Shown piece after piece: positions 18,219-25,421 of a DNA stretch of 64,000 nucleotides (position 1 is the stretch's first letter; the number at the start of each line of letters is the position of its first letter). Below the pieces are notes generated by a model that saw nothing but the letters and a program-made list of their open reading frames with translations, did no database searches and was not told where the DNA came from. This stretch comes from Gammaproteobacteria bacterium (lineage in GTDB: Bacteria; Pseudomonadota; Gammaproteobacteria; Xanthomonadales; SZUA-36). The position numbers and the translations under genes are program-made. Where the stretch lies: NCBI GenBank assembly GCA_024277815.1, contig JAJRUM010000003.1, positions 62,001-126,000 of the forward strand. The letters are read 5' to 3'.

Positions 18219-18510
18219 AAGGATCTCCGTATTCTTGCTAGCTCACTTCCCTGGTTACTCTCATGGACAATACCGCTATAGGCGTTATCCTTCACACAAG
18301 ACAAAGTCCAGCCTGTATGACAGACTGAGACTTCGCCTTCCCTGCTGGCAAACGATCCCGGATCCCCTTTTACTGCAAATGCAGGTATCTTCCCCTTAAA
18401 CGATACCCAGCTCTGCTATCCGTTACGCCTGTGGCACAGGGTTCCCCCCTTTTGGTGTCCACTTGGTGAACTCTTGCTGTAAAACTTTTGCAATGTGTTT
18501 TTCAGCAAGA
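18219..18510 (-). other. Hairpin-rich leader region upstream of the DUF6502 gene
   Basis: No gene is seen here. Read on the minus strand it contains several inverted repeats: CCTGTG-c-CACAGG (about 18430), GGTATC-N12-GATACC (about 18387-18410), CTGCA-tt-TGCAG, and a longer imperfect stem at about 18304-18334 (AAGTC...CTGT-atg-ACAG...GACTT). It could be a structured 5' leader. I do not recognise a known riboswitch class. Confidence 0.4.
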
Positions 18511-18553
18511 TGACAAATATGTCATATTTTGACAGATATGTCAATTATTGACA
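18511..18553. promoter_or_regulatory. Phased operator array of alternating TGACA/TGTCA half-sites
   Basis: Five half-sites alternate: TGACA 18511-18515, TGTCA 18520-18524, TGACA 18530-18534, TGTCA 18539-18543, TGACA 18549-18553. The spacers are 4, 5, 4 and 5 bp. This makes two perfect TGACA-N4-TGTCA palindromes (the first extended to ATGACA/TGTCAT, the second to TTGACA/TGTCAA) plus a half-site, repeating every 19 bp. The regularity suggests cooperative binding by a dimeric regulator. The nearest candidate is the DUF6502 protein encoded downstream on the minus strand. Confidence 0.62.
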
Positions 18554-18854
18554 TATTGGCAAATTTCCCGCATTTCTGTAGGAAATTACTTTTTGATCTT
18601 ATATTTATGTTTTTTATATGTTTATTTCAAATATTGAATGGTTTTAACGGCAACTGACTTGAACACCATTCTGACCAATTTCAAGAAAATCTACAGAACT
18701 CTCAGAGCGGGGCAATTTTTAATGCAAATCAAGGCGTATCTTTGATTCGCACCAACAATCTTAAAGGGACAATACGTTCACCGATGACAAACACAACGTA
18801 ACTATCGCCTCCCATTGAGGAAGCGTAACAACTCGTTGTACACGAATGAGTGTA

Positions 18855-18962
18855 CTACTCAGGTGCGATGGCCACTAACAAGGTGCCAATGGCCAGTAAC
18901 ATCGTGCCAACGAGAAAGGTGAGATAACAAATACGACAGAATTGTGTTTTAGAACCAGACAT
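18855..18962 (-). CDS. Small single-span membrane protein (35 residues)
   Basis: This ORF has ATG at 18962, TAG at 18855-18857 and GGGAGA six nt upstream. It encodes an N-terminal MSGSKTQFCRICY and one hydrophobic helix (FLVGTMLLAIGTLLVAIAP). The coding DNA contains an approximate 21-bp tandem repeat that produces the repeated LLAIGT/LLVAIA. It lies about 280 bp after the CBS gene in the same direction and could be the last member of the redox operon or an independent small gene. An inverted repeat (GTACAC/GTGTAC, 18838-18855) follows the stop. No family is recognised. Confidence 0.5.
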   Translation of the reverse strand: MSGSKTQFCRICYLTFLVGTMLLAIGTLLVAIAPE

Positions 18963-18999
18963 AAATTTCTCCCAAGTACTAATTGCTGAAATTAATATC

Positions 19000-19018
19000 T
19001 GGGAAAATATTTATCCCA
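19000..19018. promoter_or_regulatory. Inverted repeat upstream of the small membrane ORF
   Basis: The 19-bp sequence has arms TGGGA and TCCCA around an AT-rich centre and is nearly self-complementary. It lies about 38 bp before the ATG at 18962. It could be an operator or a stem in the leader. Confidence 0.35.
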
Positions 19019-19243
19019 CGAAAAGCCCGATCACCCTAACTTATATCTTTAGCATCTAACGCAAAGGGGCCGGAAAGTAATTTCAGCCGTTTTGGAATAA
19101 ACCCATCCTGCTCTTTTTTAAGTGTTATTGCAATCGGTGCAATAATTCGCAACGACCGCATCTCATCTCCAGATGCGTGCAGCGTGCATTCCTGTGCGGC
19201 AAGAATACACATTCTGGGTTTGATCCTGTTCTTCTGGTATCAC

Positions 19244-19810
19244 TTAGTTTTCCACGAAATGACGGGTGAGATCCCCACTGGACACTACGCCAAGCACTTT
19301 GTCATTCTCAAGCACTGGAAGGTGTCGGATGTGGTGATTTGTAACCATACTCATCGCTTCCTCCAATGTGATTGAGTTTGAGACACAAATGAGATCTTTT
19401 GTCATCACCCCGGATACATTGGTACTGGTTGGATCAAGTCCCGTTCCCAATACACGGGTCATAGCATCTCGCTCCGTGAAAATTCCCAGCAACTGACCAT
19501 CCTCCATTACCAGCATCGCACCAATGCTGAGATCGTTCATCCGGCGCACACACTCGGTTACGGTAACATTGGGGTGAACCGAATGAACAATCGGGTTTTG
19601 TTGGTCAAGCAAGCTGTCCAGAGTGTCGTAAGGACCGGTTCGCCTTTTCATGAAAATTGAGATACCACCAACAACTAATACTGCGAATATGAGTAGTATA
19701 TAGACTGACCATTCCAGCACAGGTGCCGGTAATACTACTTCCTTGGCAGCAACTGTTCGAGACAGCAACAACAGCATGACTGATACAGCCAATGTTCTGC
19801 TTTTTTTCAT
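19244..19810 (-). CDS. Membrane-anchored tandem-CBS-domain protein
   Basis: The ATG at 19810 has GGAGGTG at ideal spacing and gives 188 residues. A signal-like segment (LAVSVMLLLLSRTVAA) and a transmembrane helix (WSVYILLIFAVLVVGGISIFM) precede two CBS domains. The first includes VHPNVTVTECVRRMNDLSIGAMLVME and the second VMTKDLICVSNSITLEEAMSMVTNHHIRHLPVLE. CBS pairs usually bind adenine nucleotides. Here the pair would face the cytoplasm next to the NrfD-like subunit. It is the fourth gene of the redox operon, starting 24 bp after the NrfD-like gene's stop. A regulatory or assembly role for the complex is inferred. Confidence 0.8.
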   Translation of the reverse strand: MKKSRTLAVSVMLLLLSRTVAAKEVVLPAPVLEWSVYILLIFAVLVVGGISIFMKRRTGPYDTLDSLLDQQNPIVHSVHPNVTVTECVRRMNDLSIGAMLVMEDGQLLGIFTERDAMTRVLGTGLDPTSTNVSGVMTKDLICVSNSITLEEAMSMVTNHHIRHLPVLENDKVLGVVSSGDLTRHFVEN

Positions 19811-19833
19811 ACTAACACCTCCCCGGCCCGGCA

Positions 19834-21003
19834 TCACATACCTCCGGAACGATCAACCCACGGTGGAAACAAGCGTGTCAACACCCATAGCAGAATGAAC
19901 GGTGCAATTAGCAAGATAAGTGCACTCATAAAGCTTTCCTGCCCAAAGAAACTCATGGGGTAGGTCAGCAACCCCTTACCTGTCTTAGAGATCTCCTGGC
20001 CACCGATAACGACATTCCAGCGCATCAACAGCACACTCATCAATACCAGTAAGGCGCTGATCGTAGAGCCAAAGACAAAAACCCTGCCCCGTGTATTGAG
20101 TGCAATCATGATGGACATCAGCATCACCGGTAACAGTGCACCAAGTCCAAATTGCAGTACAAAATACCGCCAGAACAAGGGCCCCTGGACGTACACCATG
20201 ATCATATCAATACCTTCTTTACCCTTATAAACAAGGTTTGCAAATTCCAATCCTTCCAGCATAATGGTAAACATCAGGAATCCCCACAGCGCATACGTCA
20301 AACCTTTCAGACAGGCATGATCGAGCAGGACACGACGCAGTTTGCACGACAGCACATACAACACCATCAGCAATGCTATACCCGAAACAATGGCCGAGAA
20401 CAGGAAGATGATAGGCATCAGGTCTGACTCCCACCACTGACGGGCTTTCAATGAGCCATAAACAAAGCCGATATAGCCGTGCAGTCCATGGGCAGAAGGA
20501 ATACCAACGATGGCGAGAATCAGCAGCCACTTGGCGTCAATAGCACGGGCTCTGGGTGATAAATCATCGGACCAGAGTGTGACCGCACGGTAAAAGATGC
20601 GCGCCAGGCCGGTTGATCTCAGTGAACGTTTTACATTGTCTGCCCGAAATACAAACCAGACCTCAAGCAGCAGTATTACCGTGTAGAAAGCGGCAAAAAA
20701 TCCAAACATCGCAAATGCTGATGTCAGGTGTGGGGTGATCATTGAATAGTAGGAACGTTCTGCATGACCAAGATGAAGTAACAGCGGGGTGGGCACAAAA
20801 AGCATCATGCTCAAAGATGTTAACAAGGCGAACCGGGCAACCGGCTTGAATTGCTGCATACCGAATACGTGGTAGAAACTGGAGACGGTGAAAGCGCCAG
20901 CCACCAGACCGGTAAGGTAAGGATAGAGAACAATCAATACACCCCAGGGAATGATCGTCTCATTGGGGTAGACATAACCTGTGAAAGGGGCTACTTCAGT
21001 CAT
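19834..21003 (-). CDS. NrfD/PsrC-like quinol-interacting membrane subunit
   Basis: This 389-residue polytopic protein starts at the ATG at 21003, which overlaps the stop of the Fe-S gene (ATGA). It opens with PWGVLIVLYPYLTGLVAGAFTVSSFYHVFG, the typical first helices of NrfD/PsrC/HybB proteins, and has about eight to ten membrane helices. The family exchanges electrons between the quinone pool and a partner Fe-S protein. A short helical segment with MEGLEFANLVYKG fits the quinone-site region of the family. No molybdopterin or other terminal catalytic subunit is encoded nearby. Confidence 0.87.
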   Translation of the reverse strand: MTEVAPFTGYVYPNETIIPWGVLIVLYPYLTGLVAGAFTVSSFYHVFGMQQFKPVARFALLTSLSMMLFVPTPLLLHLGHAERSYYSMITPHLTSAFAMFGFFAAFYTVILLLEVWFVFRADNVKRSLRSTGLARIFYRAVTLWSDDLSPRARAIDAKWLLILAIVGIPSAHGLHGYIGFVYGSLKARQWWESDLMPIIFLFSAIVSGIALLMVLYVLSCKLRRVLLDHACLKGLTYALWGFLMFTIMLEGLEFANLVYKGKEGIDMIMVYVQGPLFWRYFVLQFGLGALLPVMLMSIMIALNTRGRVFVFGSTISALLVLMSVLLMRWNVVIGGQEISKTGKGLLTYPMSFFGQESFMSALILLIAPFILLWVLTRLFPPWVDRSGGM

Positions 21004-21845
21004 GATACATCCTTGTCGAGACCAACATAGAAGCACATAGGGGCATTGCCACTCTCCGGTTTGAGTACCTGTATGGGATTGTTCTTTATGAACTCGCTGA
21101 CAGGGCTTGATGGATCGTTCAGGTCTCCAAAAATACGCGTGCCAGTTGGGCAGACTTCAACACAGGCCGGATCCAGACCCTTGGTAATTCGGTGATAACA
21201 CCATGTGCATTTGTCGGAAACACCCTTTTCCTCAATGAAAAAACGTGCGCCATAGGGACAAGCCTGAACACAATACCGGCAACCGATGCAATACTCGTGG
21301 TCAATAAGAACCACGCCGTCTTCTGTCTTGAAGGTTGCCCCGACAGGACAAACCTGGACGCAGGCAGGATGTTCGCAGTGATTACACATCTTGGGTACAA
21401 AAAAGGCCTTGCTGACCTTCTCGTCTTTATAGCGGTTATCAAAACGATACTTTGCCTCGGAGCCCGATGCGGCTATGTTTTGGGGATCAGAGTGACTATC
21501 TACCCGTGCATGCTCATCTCCTTCCAGGTAAACATAACGCTCAACCCATGTTCGGAAGTGGTTTGCGTCACCGATCACGTCATTTTCTGCTTTGCAAGCT
21601 TCAACACAGCGAAGGCATCCGATACACCTGGTGGCGTCAATACCATATGCCCAGCGATGTTTTGTCCAGTCGTAATCCTCCGTGGGGAACGAAGCTGAAA
21701 CTTTGGCTGCCTTGGTTTGTGTTTCTTCTTCGGCACCCTGAGCGAAAAGACTACCTCCAGCAGCAATGACACCAAGGCTGGCAAGAGTTTTTCCAGTGGC
21801 ACACAAGAACTCACGTCGTTCCGTCTTTATCTTGTCGTCTGTCAC
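21000..21845 (-). CDS. Tat-exported 4x[4Fe-4S] ferredoxin subunit (NrfC/DsrO/PsrB-like)
   Basis: A GTG start at 21845 is preferred because AAGGAG stands 7-8 nt upstream; the longer frame to 21938 overlaps the cytochrome gene. The 281-residue product begins with a twin-arginine signal (TERREFL, then a hydrophobic stretch ending near FAQG). Four cysteine groups follow: CIGCLRCVEAC, CNHCEHPACVQVC, CIGCRYCVQACP and CTWCYH...CVEVCPTG. This is the usual four-cluster electron wire of CISM-type complexes on the periplasmic side. It sits between the pentaheme cytochrome and NrfD genes, so electrons probably pass between quinol and haem through it. Confidence 0.9.
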   Translation of the reverse strand: MTDDKIKTERREFLCATGKTLASLGVIAAGGSLFAQGAEEETQTKAAKVSASFPTEDYDWTKHRWAYGIDATRCIGCLRCVEACKAENDVIGDANHFRTWVERYVYLEGDEHARVDSHSDPQNIAASGSEAKYRFDNRYKDEKVSKAFFVPKMCNHCEHPACVQVCPVGATFKTEDGVVLIDHEYCIGCRYCVQACPYGARFFIEEKGVSDKCTWCYHRITKGLDPACVEVCPTGTRIFGDLNDPSSPVSEFIKNNPIQVLKPESGNAPMCFYVGLDKDVS

Positions 21846-21882
21846 TGTCTCTCTCCTTCTCGGCGTTACCCCGGTCTTTGTT

Positions 21883-22644
21883 CTATTCAGGGGGTTTTTC
21901 AGAGGGGGGTGCAGGTAAGCTCTGGTAGTAGTTGGCAAGCTCTACAATTTCTTCGTTACTTAAGCGTTTTGCATACTTGGTCATTTTTTTGCTTTCACCG
22001 CCACCGGATTTGAACTTTGTCATATGTTCGATAAAATCAACCGACTCCATACCAGCGAGGGCAGGATTCTTTTTTTTGCCCTGCCCCTGTTTGCCATGGC
22101 ATTTTGCACATTTTGATACTGCAGCAGGTAATGTGGTGGAAGACACCGCGACCGATTCAGTTTCATCAGGAAGCCCCATAACCGGGTCATCTGCAGGAGA
22201 ATGTGGGTTATGGCATGTGATGCACTGGGCATTAGCCTCTTCGGTGGACGGGTGCTCTGCCAGCACAATCTGTGGTTGCCGGTCGGGTCTTGCGGGCATT
22301 TCCTCGTGACACGTTGAGCAAAGCCTGATGGTGTCAGTCGGTATCAGCATCTTGCCGTCGTCGGGGTGTTCCCGATTCGTGCCATGACACACTTCACATT
22401 CAACACTGATATGTGCACCAAGTGATGTGTCACGTCGAGGTTCGTCATGACATGTCTTGCAATATGCTGAGCCCCTGAAAAGCGGTGTTCCAGAAGCAAG
22501 CTCGGGGACGGCATCTGCCCGATAATGGCCGTATTTATAAAAAGAGGGATCGGTTAACCAGGTTTTAGCTATGTAGGCAACCAACAAAAAGAATACTAAC
22601 GCCGCGAGCAGACGAACAATATGCTTGGGCAATTTATTATGCAT
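21883..22644 (-). CDS. Membrane-anchored pentaheme cytochrome c
   Basis: This 253-residue protein has an N-terminal membrane anchor (IVRLLAALVFFLLVAYIAKTW, about 9-30). Five CXXCH haem sites follow: 62-66, 83-87, 109-113, 141-145 and 179-183. The first four form a tetraheme-like domain. The last lies in a class I-type monoheme domain with KMTKYAKRLSNEEIVELANYYQSL, including a Met that may be the distal ligand. It is the first gene of the redox operon. There is no Shine-Dalgarno before the ATG. A perfect FNR-type site lies 38 bp upstream. A similar cytochrome, Fe-S and NrfD set occurs in Qrc and ACIII complexes, but the rest of those complexes is absent. Confidence 0.88.
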   Translation of the reverse strand: MHNKLPKHIVRLLAALVFFLLVAYIAKTWLTDPSFYKYGHYRADAVPELASGTPLFRGSAYCKTCHDEPRRDTSLGAHISVECEVCHGTNREHPDDGKMLIPTDTIRLCSTCHEEMPARPDRQPQIVLAEHPSTEEANAQCITCHNPHSPADDPVMGLPDETESVAVSSTTLPAAVSKCAKCHGKQGQGKKKNPALAGMESVDFIEHMTKFKSGGGESKKMTKYAKRLSNEEIVELANYYQSLPAPPSEKPPE

Positions 22645-22681
22645 TTGAGAAGGACGCTAGCAAATATTTTGCAACTTGTAC

Positions 22682-22695
22682 TTGATCTATATCAA
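22682..22695. promoter_or_regulatory. FNR/ANR-type binding site upstream of the redox operon
   Basis: TTGAT-CTAT-ATCAA is a perfect match to the FNR/ANR consensus TTGAT-N4-ATCAA. Its centre lies about 44 bp from the cytochrome start codon. If it acts as a class II activator site (centred near -41.5), the transcript would begin a few nt before the ATG, which would fit the missing Shine-Dalgarno. This suggests induction under low oxygen. Confidence 0.75.
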
Positions 22696-22761
22696 GTATT
22701 CTTTTGATATGTATTGAAGCAGCGGAACTAGCAGCTAACCAGTACACGTTCATAAACAGGC

Positions 22762-23646
22762 TTAGTCAATGATCATCATGATCACCACACCTGCCAGCGT
22801 CAGGCTAATGCCCGCAAGTTTACGCTGGCCAATCTGCTCACCCAGCACCAGCCAGGCCAATAGCACGATGAACGCGCCGTTTGTTTCGTTAAGTACTGAC
22901 GCCACCGATGCATCGATCAGTTTATAGCCGGCCAGCCACATAATTAGGGACAGGTATGCCGCCAGAAAAGAGGCAGTCACTACGATACCCCAGGGTTGTG
23001 GCTGCATGAAACGCTGCTTCACACGTTGCCAGCGCCGGCCGATCAGGATATATATCAACATCCCGGCAACACCTCCTGCCAGGCGCAGTTCAACCGTCCA
23101 TAGAAATGGCCGCGTTTCAAGTATATTCTTCACCATGACAATCCCGACAGCCATCATCAGCATGGCTGAGATACCGTAGATTGCACCTTTTTTTAAATCA
23201 TCTGACTCAACTTCAGAACGATGCACACGCCAGGTGACCAGTAGCACACCGGCGATGACCATACTGAATCCCAGCCATTGCCACAGGGCCATTCTTTCGC
23301 CCAGGTACACGGCTGACAGGAGAATCACAAAAGGGCTGAACAGGCTTGCCACGATACCGGTCCGGCTCGCGCCCATAAGATTGAGCGCACGCAGGTACCA
23401 GGTATCAGCCAGGGCTATCCCCAACAAACCTGAGACAATAATAATAAACAGCTCAGACAGAGAATAATCCGGTAGCGCGAGACCGCTGAATATCAGAATA
23501 GTCGGCACCATCAGCACGACACCGAAACAGTTCTTGAACAGGTTAAGCTCGAAAGGCGGCAGCGTTTTGCCGGAGCGCCGCAGCAAAATAACTGCCAGCG
23601 CCCAGGTCAGCGCGCTGGCGAGGGAGAATATTTCACCCCAATTCAT
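22762..23646 (-). CDS. EamA/DMT-family permease
   Basis: This 294-residue protein has ten predicted membrane helices in two EamA repeats. The first starts at MNWGEIFSLASALTWALAVILLRRSG and ends near AGVLLVTWRVHR. The second starts at AIYGISAMLMMAVGIVMVKN and ends with LAGISLTLAGVVIMMI. Motifs typical of the family include LRALNLMGASRTGIVASLFSPFVILLSAV and SVLNETNGAFIVLLAWLVLGE. The substrate is unknown; drug/metabolite exporters of this type cannot be assigned from sequence alone. Confidence 0.87.
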   Translation of the reverse strand: MNWGEIFSLASALTWALAVILLRRSGKTLPPFELNLFKNCFGVVLMVPTILIFSGLALPDYSLSELFIIIVSGLLGIALADTWYLRALNLMGASRTGIVASLFSPFVILLSAVYLGERMALWQWLGFSMVIAGVLLVTWRVHRSEVESDDLKKGAIYGISAMLMMAVGIVMVKNILETRPFLWTVELRLAGGVAGMLIYILIGRRWQRVKQRFMQPQPWGIVVTASFLAAYLSLIMWLAGYKLIDASVASVLNETNGAFIVLLAWLVLGEQIGQRKLAGISLTLAGVVIMMIID

Positions 23647-23699
23647 TGGCAGGGTCCATTAGCCCGGGATTTTCAGCTGCAGTTAGCAGGCGAAAATAG

Positions 23700-24296
23700 C
23701 TACTCCACAACCGTGGCGTGCGTCAGTACGACAGGTTCGAGCGGCACATCTTCTGCATCCATATCCTCACTGTAACCTGTCTTGACCTCAGCGATAGCCT
23801 CAAGCACCTCCATACCGGAAATGACTTCACCGAATACCGTATACCCCCAGTTGCGGGAATTCGGATCAAGGCTGGCGTTATCACTCATATTGAAATAGAA
23901 CTGGCGTGTGGCGGAATGCGGGTCGGAAAAACGGGCCATGGCGATGGTACCGGTAATATTCTGCAAACCATTGCCGGATTCATTGCAAACTGAGGCATGC
24001 AATGTTTTCTCTACAATTTCCTTCGTATACCCGCCACCTTGAACTACAAAGCCAGGCATCACGCGATGAAAAATCGTACCGTCATACTCCCCTTCCAATA
24101 CGTAGCGCAGGAAATTATTGACAGTCGCCGGGGCCCGCATGCGGTTTAACTCAACCACAACATCCCCCATGCTGGTCTCGAGCTTGACACTGGGAAACAG
24201 GTTGTCCGGGATCATCTCTCGCGGGAAACAGTCCGGGTTGGCCGCCCAACTGGTGACGGGAATCATCAAAAGCGACAAGACAAGCTTCTTAATCAT
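23700..24296 (-). CDS. Periplasmic cyclophilin-type peptidyl-prolyl isomerase
   Basis: The ATG at 24296 has CGGAGTG upstream and gives 198 residues with a signal peptide (MIKKLVLSLLMIPVTSWA). The cyclophilin domain follows with ETSMGDVVVELNRMRAPATVNNFLRYV, the active-site segment GTIFHRVMPGFVVQGGGY, and NITGTIAMARFSDPHSATRQFYFN. It catalyses proline cis-trans isomerisation during folding of exported proteins (PpiA-like). Confidence 0.92.
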   Translation of the reverse strand: MIKKLVLSLLMIPVTSWAANPDCFPREMIPDNLFPSVKLETSMGDVVVELNRMRAPATVNNFLRYVLEGEYDGTIFHRVMPGFVVQGGGYTKEIVEKTLHASVCNESGNGLQNITGTIAMARFSDPHSATRQFYFNMSDNASLDPNSRNWGYTVFGEVISGMEVLEAIAEVKTGYSEDMDAEDVPLEPVVLTHATVVE

Positions 24297-24337
24297 GGAT
24301 ACACTCCGTTGGTGTACAAATACAGGAACCAACCATT

Positions 24338-25198
24338 TTGAACCTTCTCAAATCATTATTCATCTCTGGTTTTATTTCCTGGCTGACGTTGGTAACTATC
24401 TATGCCTTCACCCAGTTGGCCAGAGGCACCGAGCCGCTGCTTTCCTGGTTGGGATTGGCACTGACAGCATTCGCGCCGCTGGCTTTCTTCATCAAGGCAT
24501 TTTTGTTCAAATCTGCCCGCACCCCCCGGCACCCCGTTGAATTCAGCATACTGAGTGCTGTTGGGCTGGCCGTAACCATGGCCATGTCCTACCGCTATGG
24601 TGGGACCGCCGGGCCAGTGCATGTCTGGGCCTTTATAACATTGCTGGGCTGGCTGGTCTATTTACGTTGGTATTCCGTCTTCGCCAACCGCAAAACCCGT
24701 GAACTGGACGTGGGTTCACCCCTACCTGAATTCCAACTTGAGACCCTGGAAGGCCACATGGTTTCCTCAGAAAGCTTTAGAGCCAAACCACACCTGTTGG
24801 TTTTCTATCGTGGCAACTGGTGTCCGTTCTGCACCGCACAAATAGCTGAACTGGCGGCAGCCTATCAACAGCTTGAGGCCCTCGGGATTACCGTTGTACT
24901 GATCAGCCCCCAGTCAAACAAGAAGAACCGCCAACTGGCAGCACGCTTTGATGTGCCGATGGTGTTTTTACGGGATCGGCAGCATGCGGCCGCAAAACGC
25001 CTGGGTATTTTTCAGCAATGGGGCACACCGATGGGCATGCAAGTGCTGGGCTATGACTCTGACACCGTATTACCAACTGTAATTCTGACAGATGCGCAGG
25101 GTAAAATTGTTTTTGCTGACCAGACCGACAACTACCGTATCCGCCCCGAACCTGCGGCATTTGAAGCGTTACTGAGAGCGAAATCCCAGGATATCTAG
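24338..25198 (+). CDS. Membrane-anchored peroxiredoxin/thioredoxin-fold protein
   Basis: This 286-residue protein has an N-terminal membrane part of about four helices (1-125) and a C-terminal AhpC/TSA-type thioredoxin fold. The redox site is FYRGNWCPFCTAQIAELA (Cys-x2-Cys). LGITVVLISPQSNKKN and a final PTVILTDAQGKIVFADQTDNYRIRPEP also fit the fold. Such proteins reduce peroxides or act in thiol exchange. The orientation of the domain relative to the membrane is not clear. It is divergent from the cyclophilin gene, with 41 bp between starts. Confidence 0.82.
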   Translation: MNLLKSLFISGFISWLTLVTIYAFTQLARGTEPLLSWLGLALTAFAPLAFFIKAFLFKSARTPRHPVEFSILSAVGLAVTMAMSYRYGGTAGPVHVWAFITLLGWLVYLRWYSVFANRKTRELDVGSPLPEFQLETLEGHMVSSESFRAKPHLLVFYRGNWCPFCTAQIAELAAAYQQLEALGITVVLISPQSNKKNRQLAARFDVPMVFLRDRQHAAAKRLGIFQQWGTPMGMQVLGYDSDTVLPTVILTDAQGKIVFADQTDNYRIRPEPAAFEALLRAKSQDI

Positions 25199-25209
25199 GC
25201 CATGGACAG

Positions 25210-25407
25210 CTATTTTGAACCTCCCTTTCCACGCCTGTCCGGTTTCCGTTTGGCAACTTGCGGCAAACGCCCTGCTTTGCGCAGGGCGTCCCGCAACACA
25301 TACTCAATCTGGGCGTTCACGCTGCGAATTTCATCTTCCGACCAACGTTGAACTGCCCGGAAAATATCAGCGTTGATGCGCAGCGGAAACGCTTTCTTGG
25401 CGGTCAT
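25210..25407 (-). CDS. Arc-type ribbon-helix-helix protein
   Basis: This 65-residue protein begins MTAKKAFPLRINADIFRAVQRWSEDEIRSVNAQIEYVLRDALRKAG. This is the beta-strand plus two-helix pattern of Arc/MetJ-type DNA-binding proteins, with a basic tail (KRKPDRRGKGGSK). It lies 14 bp after the SPFH gene on the same strand. Such SPFH plus Arc-like pairs are common, and the small protein is probably co-transcribed. Confidence 0.78.
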   Translation of the reverse strand: MTAKKAFPLRINADIFRAVQRWSEDEIRSVNAQIEYVLRDALRKAGRLPQVAKRKPDRRGKGGSK

Positions 25408-25421
25408 CCGGATCAGGTCCG

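Noticed and set aside
21846-21938. ATG start of the Fe-S subunit at 21938
   Set aside because: It would overlap the cytochrome gene, and the GTG at 21845 has a good AAGGAG and places the twin-arginine signal correctly at the N-terminus.
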